Made by a program: the position numbers and the translations under genes
The notes under the pieces: model-generated
What the model saw: the letters and a program-made list of their open reading frames with translations, nothing else
Databases searched by the model: none
What the model was told of the DNA's origin: nothing
From: Candidatus Lustribacter telmatis
Lineage (GTDB): Bacteria; Vulcanimicrobiota; Vulcanimicrobiia; Vulcanimicrobiales; Vulcanimicrobiaceae
Length of the DNA: 33,256 bases
NCBI GenBank assembly: GCA_003164045.1
Contig: PLRU01000074.1
Location: 1 to 33,256, forward strand
Direction of reading: 5' to 3'
In this document: one piece after another, positions 1 to 8,800 of the stretch
Layout of the letters: every line of letters begins with the position of its first letter
Position numbering within the stretch: position 1 is the stretch's first letter

Positions 1-25
1 TACCATTGACCGTCAGCTTTACCAT
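1..25 (-). CDS. start of probable [2Fe-2S] subunit of a molybdenum hydroxylase (partial)
   Basis: Reading leftwards from an ATG at 25-23, the eight visible codons give MVKLTVNG, after which the window ends. That N-terminus is typical of the small iron-sulfur subunits of xanthine dehydrogenase, isoquinoline 1-oxidoreductase and CO-dehydrogenase-type enzymes, which often begin M-x-LTVNG. The cytochrome c gene ends 75 bases upstream on the same strand, and such subunits are often encoded with a c-type cytochrome that takes their electrons. No clear Shine-Dalgarno sequence precedes the ATG; a perfect palindrome, CGAAATTTCG, lies at 30-39. With only eight residues this is a motif-based guess; the missing sequence to the left would decide it. 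Confidence 0.45.
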
Positions 26-100
26 GATCCGAAATTTCGAGAGGGCGGCGCTCGCTACCCTCCGCTTCGGTCAAAGCTGAAAACTATTTCCGCGTTATAT

Positions 101-514
101 TCAACCCTGCTTAACGATCTTCACCGTCTTCGCTTTTGCCGCCGTCAAGGCACTATCACCGGCCGGGTACTTATTCTGCTGCAGAATGTACGACAGCACT
201 TGCAGCACTTCGGCCGGCTTGAGGCTGCCCGGGTTCGTCAGCGGCATTTGGGATGCGATGAGGTCGCGCAGGTCGTCGGCCGTTTCGCCCGACCACTTGC
301 CCATGAAATCCGGTCCGGCCAGTTGCGGGCCCGAGATCCCCTCGAGCTTCTGACCGTGGCATACGGAGCACTGGGCGGCAAAGATCGCGGCACCGGCCTT
401 GGCCTGGTCGGCGGTATACGCGCCGCCGCTTTGCGCGGAGAGCGAGTGCGTGGTAAACACCGCAGAAGCGATGAGGCCGAGGGCGATTGCGGGCAGCGCG
501 CGGGAGACTTTCAT
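101..514 (-). CDS. secreted monohaem c-type cytochrome (class I)
   Basis: The 137-residue product starts with a signal peptide: basic MKVSR, a hydrophobic stretch to about residue 22, then SLSAQS. A single haem-binding motif C49-S-V-C52-H53 sits near the start of the mature domain, and M71 (PDFMGKW) and M90 (QMPLTNPG) are candidates for the sixth iron ligand. Size and layout fit a small periplasmic class I cytochrome c carrying electrons to a terminal oxidase or from a dehydrogenase. The frame stays open upstream to 928, but that part is antisense to the Nudix gene, so the ATG at 514 just before the signal peptide is chosen. A TATAAA lies only six bases before this ATG, so the transcript may have little or no leader. 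The next gene on this strand looks like a molybdenum-hydroxylase subunit, a plausible partner. Confidence 0.88.
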   Translation of the reverse strand: MKVSRALPAIALGLIASAVFTTHSLSAQSGGAYTADQAKAGAAIFAAQCSVCHGQKLEGISGPQLAGPDFMGKWSGETADDLRDLIASQMPLTNPGSLKPAEVLQVLSYILQQNKYPAGDSALTAAKAKTVKIVKQG

Positions 515-574
515 ACATCGTTTATACGCCTCGGAGATGAGGAACCGCCTTCCCCCGGGACGCACTCTTGGGCG

Positions 575-1138
575 ATGGCTGAGAGCGCAGAGGCGCCGCG
601 GCGCCTGGCCGCGGTCGTCATCCCCATTTTCGCGAACCCCCCGCACGAGGTGGTCTTCGTCGAACGCGCCCGCCATCTGCGCCGCCACGCCGGCCAGATC
701 GCTTTTCCCGGCGGTGCCGTCGATGAGGAGGACGAGGGCGACCTGGCGCGCGCCGGCACGCGCGAGCTTTATGAAGAGATCGGAATTCCGCCGGCGTCGA
801 TCACGATCGTCGGGCAGCTCGATCCCATCCGGCAGCGGACTAACATCTTCAACGTCACCGCCTTCATCGGCGTCGTCGCGCCCGGCACGCCGCTGGTCGT
901 CGACCTCAACGAGGCCTCGGCCGCCCATCGCGTCCCGCTAGCGGAAATTCTGGCCCCGGGAGCCGTGCATCCGGGCGTAGAGGTCATCGATGAACGCCAC
1001 ATCCGGACCGCCATCTTCGACTACGGCGACTTGCACGTGTGGGGCCTCACCGGCCAAATCCTCACCAATTTCGCGCACCGCTACCACTTGCCGGACTCCC
1101 CGCTGCGCGCCGCTCTGAACGAACGTCTCTTATCGTAG
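575..1138 (+). CDS. Nudix hydrolase, CoA pyrophosphatase (NudL/NUDT7) type
   Basis: This 187-residue protein carries a Nudix box: GGAVDEED, then RELYEEIGI, with the Glu residues that bind the catalytic metal. It is preceded by RHLRRHAGQIAFPGG, which matches the extra signature of coenzyme-A-specific Nudix enzymes (R-x3-L-R-x-H-x-G-Q-x-x-FPGG). Such enzymes cleave CoA or acyl-CoA to 3',5'-ADP and phosphopantetheine. The spacing between the GG and the REL helix is about two residues longer than in the textbook box, as also happens in this subfamily. The ATG at 575 is chosen because homology begins shortly after it; upstream the frame is antisense to the cytochrome c gene. It is transcribed divergently from that gene across about 60 bases and ends at paired hairpins facing the M16 protease gene. 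Confidence 0.85.
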   Translation: MAESAEAPRRLAAVVIPIFANPPHEVVFVERARHLRRHAGQIAFPGGAVDEEDEGDLARAGTRELYEEIGIPPASITIVGQLDPIRQRTNIFNVTAFIGVVAPGTPLVVDLNEASAAHRVPLAEILAPGAVHPGVEVIDERHIRTAIFDYGDLHVWGLTGQILTNFAHRYHLPDSPLRAALNERLLS

Positions 1139-1143
1139 GCGGC

Positions 1144-1186
1144 TTGGGCGCAGCCCAAACGCAAAGGATTCACGGAACGTGAATCC
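1144..1186. terminator. two tandem hairpins between convergent genes
   Basis: A 6-bp stem (1144-1149 with 1153-1158, GCA loop) is followed by ACGCAAAG and then a perfect 9-bp stem (1166-1174 with 1178-1186, GAA loop). The pair sits exactly between the stop codons of the plus-strand Nudix gene and the minus-strand M16 gene, where a two-way terminator is expected. Neither side has a convincing T-run, so the termination role is inferred from position and pairing. The first stem and its ACGCAAAG tail recur at 16985-17007. Confidence 0.5.
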
Positions 1187-3846
1187 TAGTGTCCGGCCGG
1201 ACCTTGGGTCACGCCGGCAAAGCCTTGCGGGCGGATCCACTTGGCCATCGCCGCGCGCACCGCGTCGGCCGAGGCGGCGAGCTCCGCTTGGGCGTAGCGG
1301 CGATCGGTGTCGAGCGGCCGGCCGGTCACCGAGTAGGTCAGCAACGTGCTCGCCACGCCGTCGTACGATTCGCTCCGGACCGGCAGCTGTCCGATCAGCA
1401 GCGCTTTCGCGCGCACGAGCCGGTCGGCGGGCAAGTCTTTCTTCTGCAGTGAGGTGAGGTCGGTGACGATCAGCTGCTTCGCGCGGGCCGTATTCTGCGG
1501 ATACGCACCGAAGTTTACCCGGAACGTCGAGCGGTTGTGACCGCCGGCGACCGATGTGTCGACCGTGTAGGCGTAGCCGTGCACTTCACGCACATCGTGA
1601 TACAGCAGCGAACCGAAACCACCGCTGAGCGCGGCGTTCGCGAGTTGCAGCACCGGATAATCCGAGTCGTTATAGGTCATCGGCAGCGTCTCGGCCAGCG
1701 TCACGTCGGACTGGATGCGGCCCGTCGCCGGGATCATCGCCTGCGAAGGCGAGTTGCGCGGAATGGGCGGCGGATAGACGTCGGGTGCGGGACCGCTCGC
1801 GGTCCAGGCACCGAACGCGTTCTGCACGGCAGCCCGCGCATGTTCGGGCGTCACGTCGCCGACGACGACGATCGTCGTGAGGTCGGGGCGGAACGCGGCG
1901 GCGTAGTAGTTCTTCACGTCATCCAAGGTCACGACGCCCGCGCTTTCCGGCGTCGCGGCGCGACGAGCGGGATCGCCGGCCGGATAGAGGGCGTCGGCCA
2001 ACGCACGCTGGGCCTTGAAATCCGGACCTTGCACCGCGCCCGTGAGCTGCCCGACCGTCTGCTGCTTCACGATCGCGAAGGCATCGGCCGGCAACGCGGG
2101 GTGCAGTTCGTCGTCGGCTAGAAGCGCCACGCCGCGGTCGAAGTCTTTGGCGAGCACGTTGAGGCTGAAGCCCGTACCGGCGCTCACGTCGGCGGCGATC
2201 TTGTCGAGTTCGGTTTGATACCCGATGCGATCGTAGGTCGTCGTGCCGTACTCGAAGAGGCCGCCGAGAATCTGATCGACGCCGTCTTTTCCGGGCGGTT
2301 CCTGCACGTCGGGATTGTTCCGAATCTCACCGCGCAACACGACCGTCGGCGAGATCGAGCTCTGGACGGTGATCAGGTTGATGCCGTTGGGCAGGGTCTG
2401 CACGTTGGGATGCACGGCGGATTGCGGAACGTGCAACTGGGCGAGCACGTTGCGCGCGAACGCCGGCAACACCGTATGCGCGGTCGGCGGAACGCTGTTG
2501 TTTTCGCCTTCGCGGCCGCCGAAGGCCGAGCCCGACGCCGCTTTCGGCGTAGCGATCGCGACCGTTGCAGTGGCGTTATCGTAATAGGTGCGCAGGACGC
2601 GGTTCACGTCGTCGACGGTCACTTTTTCGAGACCGGCCAGTTCGTCGTCGGGCGTGCGATGTTCGACCGCCAGCTCTTGACTCCAGAGCGATGCCAGCCC
2701 ATTGATCGAATTGCTTTCGAACTGTGCCTGCGCCACTTCGCGCGCTTTGGCAACATCGACGAGGTCGGCGGGAAGCCCGCTTTGCTTGTACGCATCGATC
2801 ACAGCCTTCACGTCGACGACGGCCGCATCGCCCTTCGTCGTAACGGGAACGGCCGAACCGACGATCGAGAGTCCGGCTTCCGGATGCGTCGCCGATTGAG
2901 CGAACGTCTGCAGTGATTTTCCGGTCGCTTGCAGATCGTAGAGCGCGCCGCGCGGGCTGTTGAGGACGTCGTTGAGAATCTCGGAGGCGTAGTAGTCGGA
3001 ACTGTTATAGCCGGGCACACGGTAGCCGACCATCACGAGTGTGATCGGATCGGAGCTGTTATCGCGCACGGTCAGCGGCGTGAGCGGCTCCAAGTGTACG
3101 CTCGCCCGCGGCGGCAGCGGTGCGGCGGGAATCGAGCCGAAGAGCGACCGCACTTTCGCGATCGTAGTCGCCGGATCGACGTCGCCGGCGATCACCATGA
3201 TGACGTTGTTCGGGTGGTACCAGCGCGCATAGAAGCGCTTGAGATCGGGCGCCTGAATCTTCTTGAACGTGTCGACCGTGCCCAAGCCTTCATCCGCATA
3301 CGGCGTGCCGGCCAGGATGTGGTGGATCATCTTCACGTAGAGGCGATACGACGCACCCGAATTGTCGCGCGTGACTTCTTGCGTGATCGCGCCGCGCTCG
3401 GCGTCCCAATCCTTTTGCGCATCGAGAATGCCCGTGGCGCGCGAACGCTCGAGATTGAGCGCGATGTCGAGATACTGCGAGGGCATCTCGAAGAAATATT
3501 GCGTGATCTCGTTCTGCGTGTCGGCGTTGTACGAGCCGCCCGTAATCGCCGTCGTATCCGAGAACTGCGAAGCGTCGATCGTCTTGCTGCCGCGGAACAT
3601 CATGTGCTCCTGCGCGTGTGCAAGGCCCGTGATCGGTTCGTCGTTCGCTCCGGCGAGATAGTTCGTGTACATCGAGACGACCGGCGAGAGCCGGTTGCGC
3701 AGGACGTAGATCTGCAGACCGTTGGCGAGCGTCGCGTGCGAGATCTGGACCCCGCCGGTTGCATCCTGCGGCGACGCCGCAAAGGGCACGGCGAGGAACG
3801 CTAGCGCGACCGCGCAGGCGAAGAAACGGCGGAACGATGGCTTCAC
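1186..3846 (-). CDS. exported M16 family zinc metallopeptidase (pitrilysin/insulinase type)
   Basis: The 886-residue protein has an N-terminal signal peptide (VKPSFRRFFACAVALAFLAV, cleaved around residues 24-28), so it acts outside the cytoplasm. Residues 77-81 form the inverted zinc motif H-A-Q-E-H, and a downstream ERGAITQEV segment supplies the third ligand Glu, as in M16 peptidases. The second half (from about residue 475, after the linker rich in Gly, Pro and Asn) repeats the fold but has lost the HxxEH motif, the usual active-plus-inactive pairing in one chain. The start is the GTG at 3846, preceded by GAGG and placed directly before the signal peptide; an upstream in-frame start at 3942 would invade the divergent peptidase gene. 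Likely role: degradation of peptides in the periplasm or at the surface. Confidence 0.9.
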   Translation of the reverse strand: MKPSFRRFFACAVALAFLAVPFAASPQDATGGVQISHATLANGLQIYVLRNRLSPVVSMYTNYLAGANDEPITGLAHAQEHMMFRGSKTIDASQFSDTTAITGGSYNADTQNEITQYFFEMPSQYLDIALNLERSRATGILDAQKDWDAERGAITQEVTRDNSGASYRLYVKMIHHILAGTPYADEGLGTVDTFKKIQAPDLKRFYARWYHPNNVIMVIAGDVDPATTIAKVRSLFGSIPAAPLPPRASVHLEPLTPLTVRDNSSDPITLVMVGYRVPGYNSSDYYASEILNDVLNSPRGALYDLQATGKSLQTFAQSATHPEAGLSIVGSAVPVTTKGDAAVVDVKAVIDAYKQSGLPADLVDVAKAREVAQAQFESNSINGLASLWSQELAVEHRTPDDELAGLEKVTVDDVNRVLRTYYDNATATVAIATPKAASGSAFGGREGENNSVPPTAHTVLPAFARNVLAQLHVPQSAVHPNVQTLPNGINLITVQSSISPTVVLRGEIRNNPDVQEPPGKDGVDQILGGLFEYGTTTYDRIGYQTELDKIAADVSAGTGFSLNVLAKDFDRGVALLADDELHPALPADAFAIVKQQTVGQLTGAVQGPDFKAQRALADALYPAGDPARRAATPESAGVVTLDDVKNYYAAAFRPDLTTIVVVGDVTPEHARAAVQNAFGAWTASGPAPDVYPPPIPRNSPSQAMIPATGRIQSDVTLAETLPMTYNDSDYPVLQLANAALSGGFGSLLYHDVREVHGYAYTVDTSVAGGHNRSTFRVNFGAYPQNTARAKQLIVTDLTSLQKKDLPADRLVRAKALLIGQLPVRSESYDGVASTLLTYSVTGRPLDTDRRYAQAELAASADAVRAAMAKWIRPQGFAGVTQGPAGH

Positions 3847-3899
3847 ACCTGCCTCAACGCGAGGCGGAGCGGCCCGGTTCCATCGGCAAAGGAAAGCGC

Positions 3900-5810
3900 A
3901 TGCAAGCAAAGGCGCCAGCGCGCTACGGGACGTGGCCATCACCGGTCGGTCCCGATCTGGTCGCCGGCGCGACGGTGACCTTCGCCGAACTCGCGGTCGA
4001 CGGTGACGCCGTCACCTGGCTCGAGCTTCGGCCGTCCGAACGCGGCCGGCGGGCGCTCGTGCGCTGGACCGCCGCCGACGGGGCACACGACGTCCTCCCG
4101 GAGGGTGCCGACGTCGGCACGCGGGTGCACGAATATGGCGGCGGCGCCTACACCGCGAGCGCCGGCCGCATCATTTATTCGGAACGCAGCGACGGCAGCG
4201 TGCGCCTGGTCGATCGGAACGGCAGCGTACGCCCGCTGGTTGCCGTGGCGGGATGCCGCTATACCGGCTTCGTCATCGACCCGCGGCGCGAACTCGTCTT
4301 CGCCGTCCGCGAAGACCACCGCGACCGGCCGCCGACCGCGCCGGAGAATGCAATCGTCGTTCTGTCACTGGCGAGCGGGGTTGACGCGGGCGCGAACGCG
4401 GGTCGCGTTATTTCTGGCGGCACCGACTTCGTTCTCGCCCCCGAGCTTTCGCCCGACGGAACGCAACTGGCATGGATTGCTTGGAATCATCCCGATATGC
4501 CGTGGGACGCGACGCACCTCAACGTCGCCGCGGTCGATGCGCATGGGAATCTCAGCGACGTGCGGTGCGTGGCGGGCAGCGAGGGCGGCGAAGCGATCGT
4601 CGCGGCGCGCTGGACGCCGGAGGGCACGCTGCTCTTCACCTCCGACCGCACGAACTGGTGGAACGTCTACGCGCTGCGCGGCGGCCACGTCGAGGCAGTA
4701 GCGCCGGCTGACGTTGAGTTCGCCGAACCGCCGTGGGTGTTCGGCCGGCGGATGATCGCGCCGCTCGATAACGAGCGCATCTTGTGCGCGTTCATCCGCA
4801 ACGGCATCGAACTCGCTGGCCTCATCGCCGGCGGCGCGCTGCGCGAACTGCCGTACGGACCGGTCGACACGACGCCGCTGCCGTTTGCGGGCGGCGCGGT
4901 GTTTATCGCCAGCCCGCCGGACGCGCCCGCCGCGATCTGTTCTGTCGCGGACCTCGACGGCGCGGCGCGCGTAGTGCTGCGCGCCGCGACGTCGCGCGCG
5001 CTTGACGCCGCCGACATCAGCATCGGCGAACCGCTCACGTTTCCCACCGGCGACGGCGAACTCGTGCACGCGTTCTTCTATCCGCCCAAGAACGCGCGCT
5101 TCACCGGCTTGCCCGGTGAGTTGCCGCCCGCGGTCGTGATGAGCCACGGCGGCCCGACGTCGATGCATACGAGTTCGCTGAGCATGGGCATCCAGTGGTG
5201 GACGACGCGCGGGTTTGCGGTCGCACACGTGAACTATCGCGGCTCATCCGGCTTCGGACGCGCGTATCGCGGACGCTTGGCGGGCGAGTGGGGCGTTATC
5301 GATGTGCTCGACTGCATCAGCGTCGCGCGCGGACTCGCCGCAGACGGCCGCTGCGACCCGGCGCGCATCGCGATTCGCGGCGGCAGCGCGAGCGGCATGA
5401 CGGCGCTGCTCGCCGTGGCGACCTCGGACGTGTTCCGTGCGGCAACAAGTCTCTACGGCGTGATGGAACTCGAAGCGCTCGCGGGTGAGACGCACAAGTT
5501 CGAAGCTCGCTATACGGATCGACTCGTTGGTCCGCTGCCGGAAACGCGCGAACGGTATCGCGAACGCTCGCCCGTAACCCACGTCGCAACGATCGACGCC
5601 CCGGTCATGCTTTTCCAGGGCCTCGAAGACCGCGTCGTACCGCCTAGTCAAGCGATCGCGATGCGCGATGCACTGGCGGCGCGCGGGGTGATCGTGGAGT
5701 ACGAAGCGTTTGCCGGTGAAGGTCACGGCTTTCGCCAGGCGGAGACGATCCGGCGCGTCTACGAACGCGAGTTGGCGTTTTATCTCGATGCGTTCGGAAT
5801 AACGGCTTGA
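3900..5810 (+). CDS. S9 family serine peptidase (acylaminoacyl-peptidase/dipeptidyl aminopeptidase type)
   Basis: This 636-residue protein has an N-terminal beta-propeller-like half (repeats such as FVLAPELSPDGTQLAWIAWN) and a C-terminal alpha/beta-hydrolase domain from about residue 380. The catalytic triad can be read directly: Ser496 in R-G-G-S-A-S-G, Asp577 in GLEDRVVPP, and His609 in GEGHGF. The HGGPT and NYRGSSGFG segments of S9 enzymes are present. No signal peptide is seen, so it should be a cytoplasmic oligopeptidase. The ATG at 3900 follows AAAGGAAAG; longer starts at 3759 or 3837 run into the divergent M16 gene. Its stop codon overlaps the start of the permease-glycosidase gene, so the two are probably translated together, consistent with handling imported peptides or amino-acid derivatives. 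Confidence 0.9.
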   Translation: MQAKAPARYGTWPSPVGPDLVAGATVTFAELAVDGDAVTWLELRPSERGRRALVRWTAADGAHDVLPEGADVGTRVHEYGGGAYTASAGRIIYSERSDGSVRLVDRNGSVRPLVAVAGCRYTGFVIDPRRELVFAVREDHRDRPPTAPENAIVVLSLASGVDAGANAGRVISGGTDFVLAPELSPDGTQLAWIAWNHPDMPWDATHLNVAAVDAHGNLSDVRCVAGSEGGEAIVAARWTPEGTLLFTSDRTNWWNVYALRGGHVEAVAPADVEFAEPPWVFGRRMIAPLDNERILCAFIRNGIELAGLIAGGALRELPYGPVDTTPLPFAGGAVFIASPPDAPAAICSVADLDGAARVVLRAATSRALDAADISIGEPLTFPTGDGELVHAFFYPPKNARFTGLPGELPPAVVMSHGGPTSMHTSSLSMGIQWWTTRGFAVAHVNYRGSSGFGRAYRGRLAGEWGVIDVLDCISVARGLAADGRCDPARIAIRGGSASGMTALLAVATSDVFRAATSLYGVMELEALAGETHKFEARYTDRLVGPLPETRERYRERSPVTHVATIDAPVMLFQGLEDRVVPPSQAIAMRDALAARGVIVEYEAFAGEGHGFRQAETIRRVYERELAFYLDAFGITA

Positions 5811-8800
5811 TCCGCGGCGTCGGGCTGCGCAGCGCCGTCGCGATCAACGTCGCGACGATCGTCGGCGCGGGGCCGCTGATCACGATTCCCCTCGTCGTGG
5901 CCGCAATGCACGGTTCGATCTCGGTCTGGCCGTGGATCGCCGGCGCGCTGGTAGCGCTCTGCGATGGACTCGTCTATGCAGAACTCGCTTCGCGCTTTCC
6001 GCGTAGCGGCGGCACCTATGCGTATTTGCGCGAGGCCTTCGGCCCGCACGGCCCAGGGCGCTTAGCCGCCTTCGTGTTCGTATGGCAGATCTTGTTCGTT
6101 GCGCCGCTCACGCTGGCGAGCGGCTACATTGGGTTCGCCCAATATGCGGCGTATATCGTCCCGGCCGCGGCCACACCGCTCGTTGGGCACGCGATTGCGA
6201 TCGGCGTCGGTATCATAACGCTGCTCGCGCTTTATCGCACGATCCCGAACATCGCGCGAACGGCACTCGTGCTGGGTAGCATTGCCGTTCTGACGCTGGT
6301 GGTGATCGCCGCCTGCGGCTTCGTGCATCCGACGCAAGCCGTCGGGGCGTTACTCGCACCCGCGTTCTCGCTGAGGGGCGTGGGGATTGCCGGGCTCGGC
6401 GCAGCGATGGTTTTCACGCTCTATGATTACGCGGGTTATAACGACGTCTGCCAGATCGGCGACGAGGTCATCGCTCCGGTGCGCACGATTCCGCGCGCCG
6501 TCGTGATCTCGATCGTCGTCGTCGGCGTCGCCTATGTAACGCTGAATCTCGGCGTCTTCTCGGCGCTGCCGCTCTCCGAGATTGCGAACTCTACCTTCGT
6601 TGCGTCGCTCGCGGTGGAACGCACGGTCGGACATACCGCTGCCGTCATCGTAACGGTGGCGATTCTGATTACGGCATTCGCCTCGACCTACGGCTTGCTG
6701 CTCGGCGCTTCGCGCGTTCCGTATGCGGCGGCTCTCGACGGGGACTTCCTTACCGCGTTCGCGCGACTGCACGCGACAAAGCGCTTCCCGAGCCTCTCCC
6801 TGGTCGTGCTCGGCTTGTTGGCGCTGCCGGCGACGCTGTTCCCGCTCGACGCCGTGATTAACGCTCTTACGGCGGGCATCGTGCTCGTCCAAGGCGTCGG
6901 CGGGAACCTCGCGGTGATGGTGCTCCGGCGCCGCAGCGATCCGGCGCCGTTCCGCTTGCCGCTCTATCCGCTACCCGTGATCGTCGCGCTCGGCGCCTGG
7001 TTCTTCTTATTCTGGAGTTCCGGCCTCCCCGCGATGGCCTGGGGCCTTGCGACCCTGGCGTCCGGCGTCGCGATCTATTTGATCCACGCGCGCGTGTCTC
7101 GCGTCTGGCCGTTCGCGCTTGCCGCCTGTCTGTTGTTTGCTGCCGTCAGCGGGCCGCAGGTGGCGCGAGCCGCGACATTTAGCAACGCTCGTATCGTGCA
7201 GCGCGACGGCACGCCGCAACTGCTCGTCGACGGCAAGCCGTTCTTCTTCTTCGGCGGCGCGTTCTTCTACGAGCGCATTCCCCCCGAACGCTGGCGCGAT
7301 TCGATGCTCGCAATGCGCGCCGCCGGGGCGAATACGCTCGACCTCTACGTTCCGTGGAACTGGCACGAAACGTCCGACGGCGCGTTCGATTTCGATGGAC
7401 ATACGAACCCGCGGCGCAACTTGCGTCGCGTGCTGCAGTTGGCTCGCGAACTCGGGTTTCACCTCATCGTGCGCCCGGGTCCCGTGATTCGGAACGAGTG
7501 GCGCAACGGCGGTTATCCGCAGTGGTTGCTGGAGCGTCCCGAATACGGCATGCCGCTGCACGATATTCTCGAAGGCCGCTATCCTGCCACGGCGACCTTG
7601 CAGAACGCGCACAGCGACGATGCGGCGGCACAGTGGATGCGCAATAGGACGCACGTCCGCTACGCCGCGCGCTGGCTGCGACACGCATTACGCGAATTCG
7701 TGCCGTACGCCGATCTCGTTATCGCCGTGGCGCTCGACGACGATCAAGGCGCGTACATCGACAACCAGACGTGGCCCGCGCCGCACTTCCAAGCCTATCT
7801 CCATTGGCTCGACGCGCAGGTGCGCAGCGTTACCGGGCCCGTCGTCCCGACGTTTATCAACACCTACGATATGAAAGTGCCGGCGTCGTCGCCTGTGTGG
7901 GCGATGGGCAACTGGTATCAGAGCGACACCTATGCGATCGGTGACCACGATCGCGTCGAACTCGACTTCGCCACCGCAACGCTCACCACCCAAGAACGAA
8001 CGCCGCTAGCGACGAGCGAATTCCAAGCGGGCTGGCTCGCCTCACCGGAAGATCCGCAGCCGCGCGCCGCAGACCCATCGAACACGACGTTGGCGCTGGC
8101 GGAATTGCTGAGCTGGGGCGCGCGCGGTGTCGTCGATTTTCCGCTCCAAGATACCGTCGCACCGTTCGGCTGGGAAGCGCCCTTCTCGAACGCCTTCTAC
8201 AGTTGGGACGCCGCGATCCCGGCCGACCCGCGCGGCTATACTGATCTCGGCCGTCCCGCACGCTGGCGACCGACGAAGCGCTTCGGGGCCGACATCGCAC
8301 GCTACGGAACGCTGCTCGCCGCCACACACCGCGTCGCCACGATCGCGATCGCCGATGAAGTCAGCGCGTCCGATCCGGCGTCGCAAACGAACGATGACGT
8401 CGCTGCAATCGCGGCCCAACTCAAGGATGAACTGCGCGCGTGCAACGTCCGCGGATTGACTTGCGACGTGATCGATCTGCGTTTTTCGAGCGATGCCCGG
8501 CTGCGGCATTACACGACGCTCGTGGTCCCGCGATTCGTGCGACGGCCGCTGCCGGAAATCACTGCACGCCTTGCGCGCCTCGCTCGCGCACGCGTGGCAA
8601 TCGTCGCTCACGTTCCAGCGCGCCGCGGCAACGGCATCACGGTCTTGGCCGGACGCGACGTCACCTTCGGCATCGCCGTCAACTGGTCGGACGCAACGCG
8701 CACCTACGGCGGAGCGACGTGGACCGGAACGCGGAACCAGAATGTGCGGGCTTTTACCGTCGCGCCGCGCGACGCGCGCATCGTCGTTCTTAGCGGCAAG

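Noticed and set aside
515..928. N-terminal extension of the cytochrome c gene
   Set aside because: It is antisense to the Nudix gene; the signal peptide begins at the ATG at 514.
2929..3804. 291-residue open frame antisense to the M16 protease gene (and similar ones at 1537-2121 and 2215-2916)
   Set aside because: These are complements of a confidently assigned gene in a high-GC genome; their composition is skewed and no motifs are visible.
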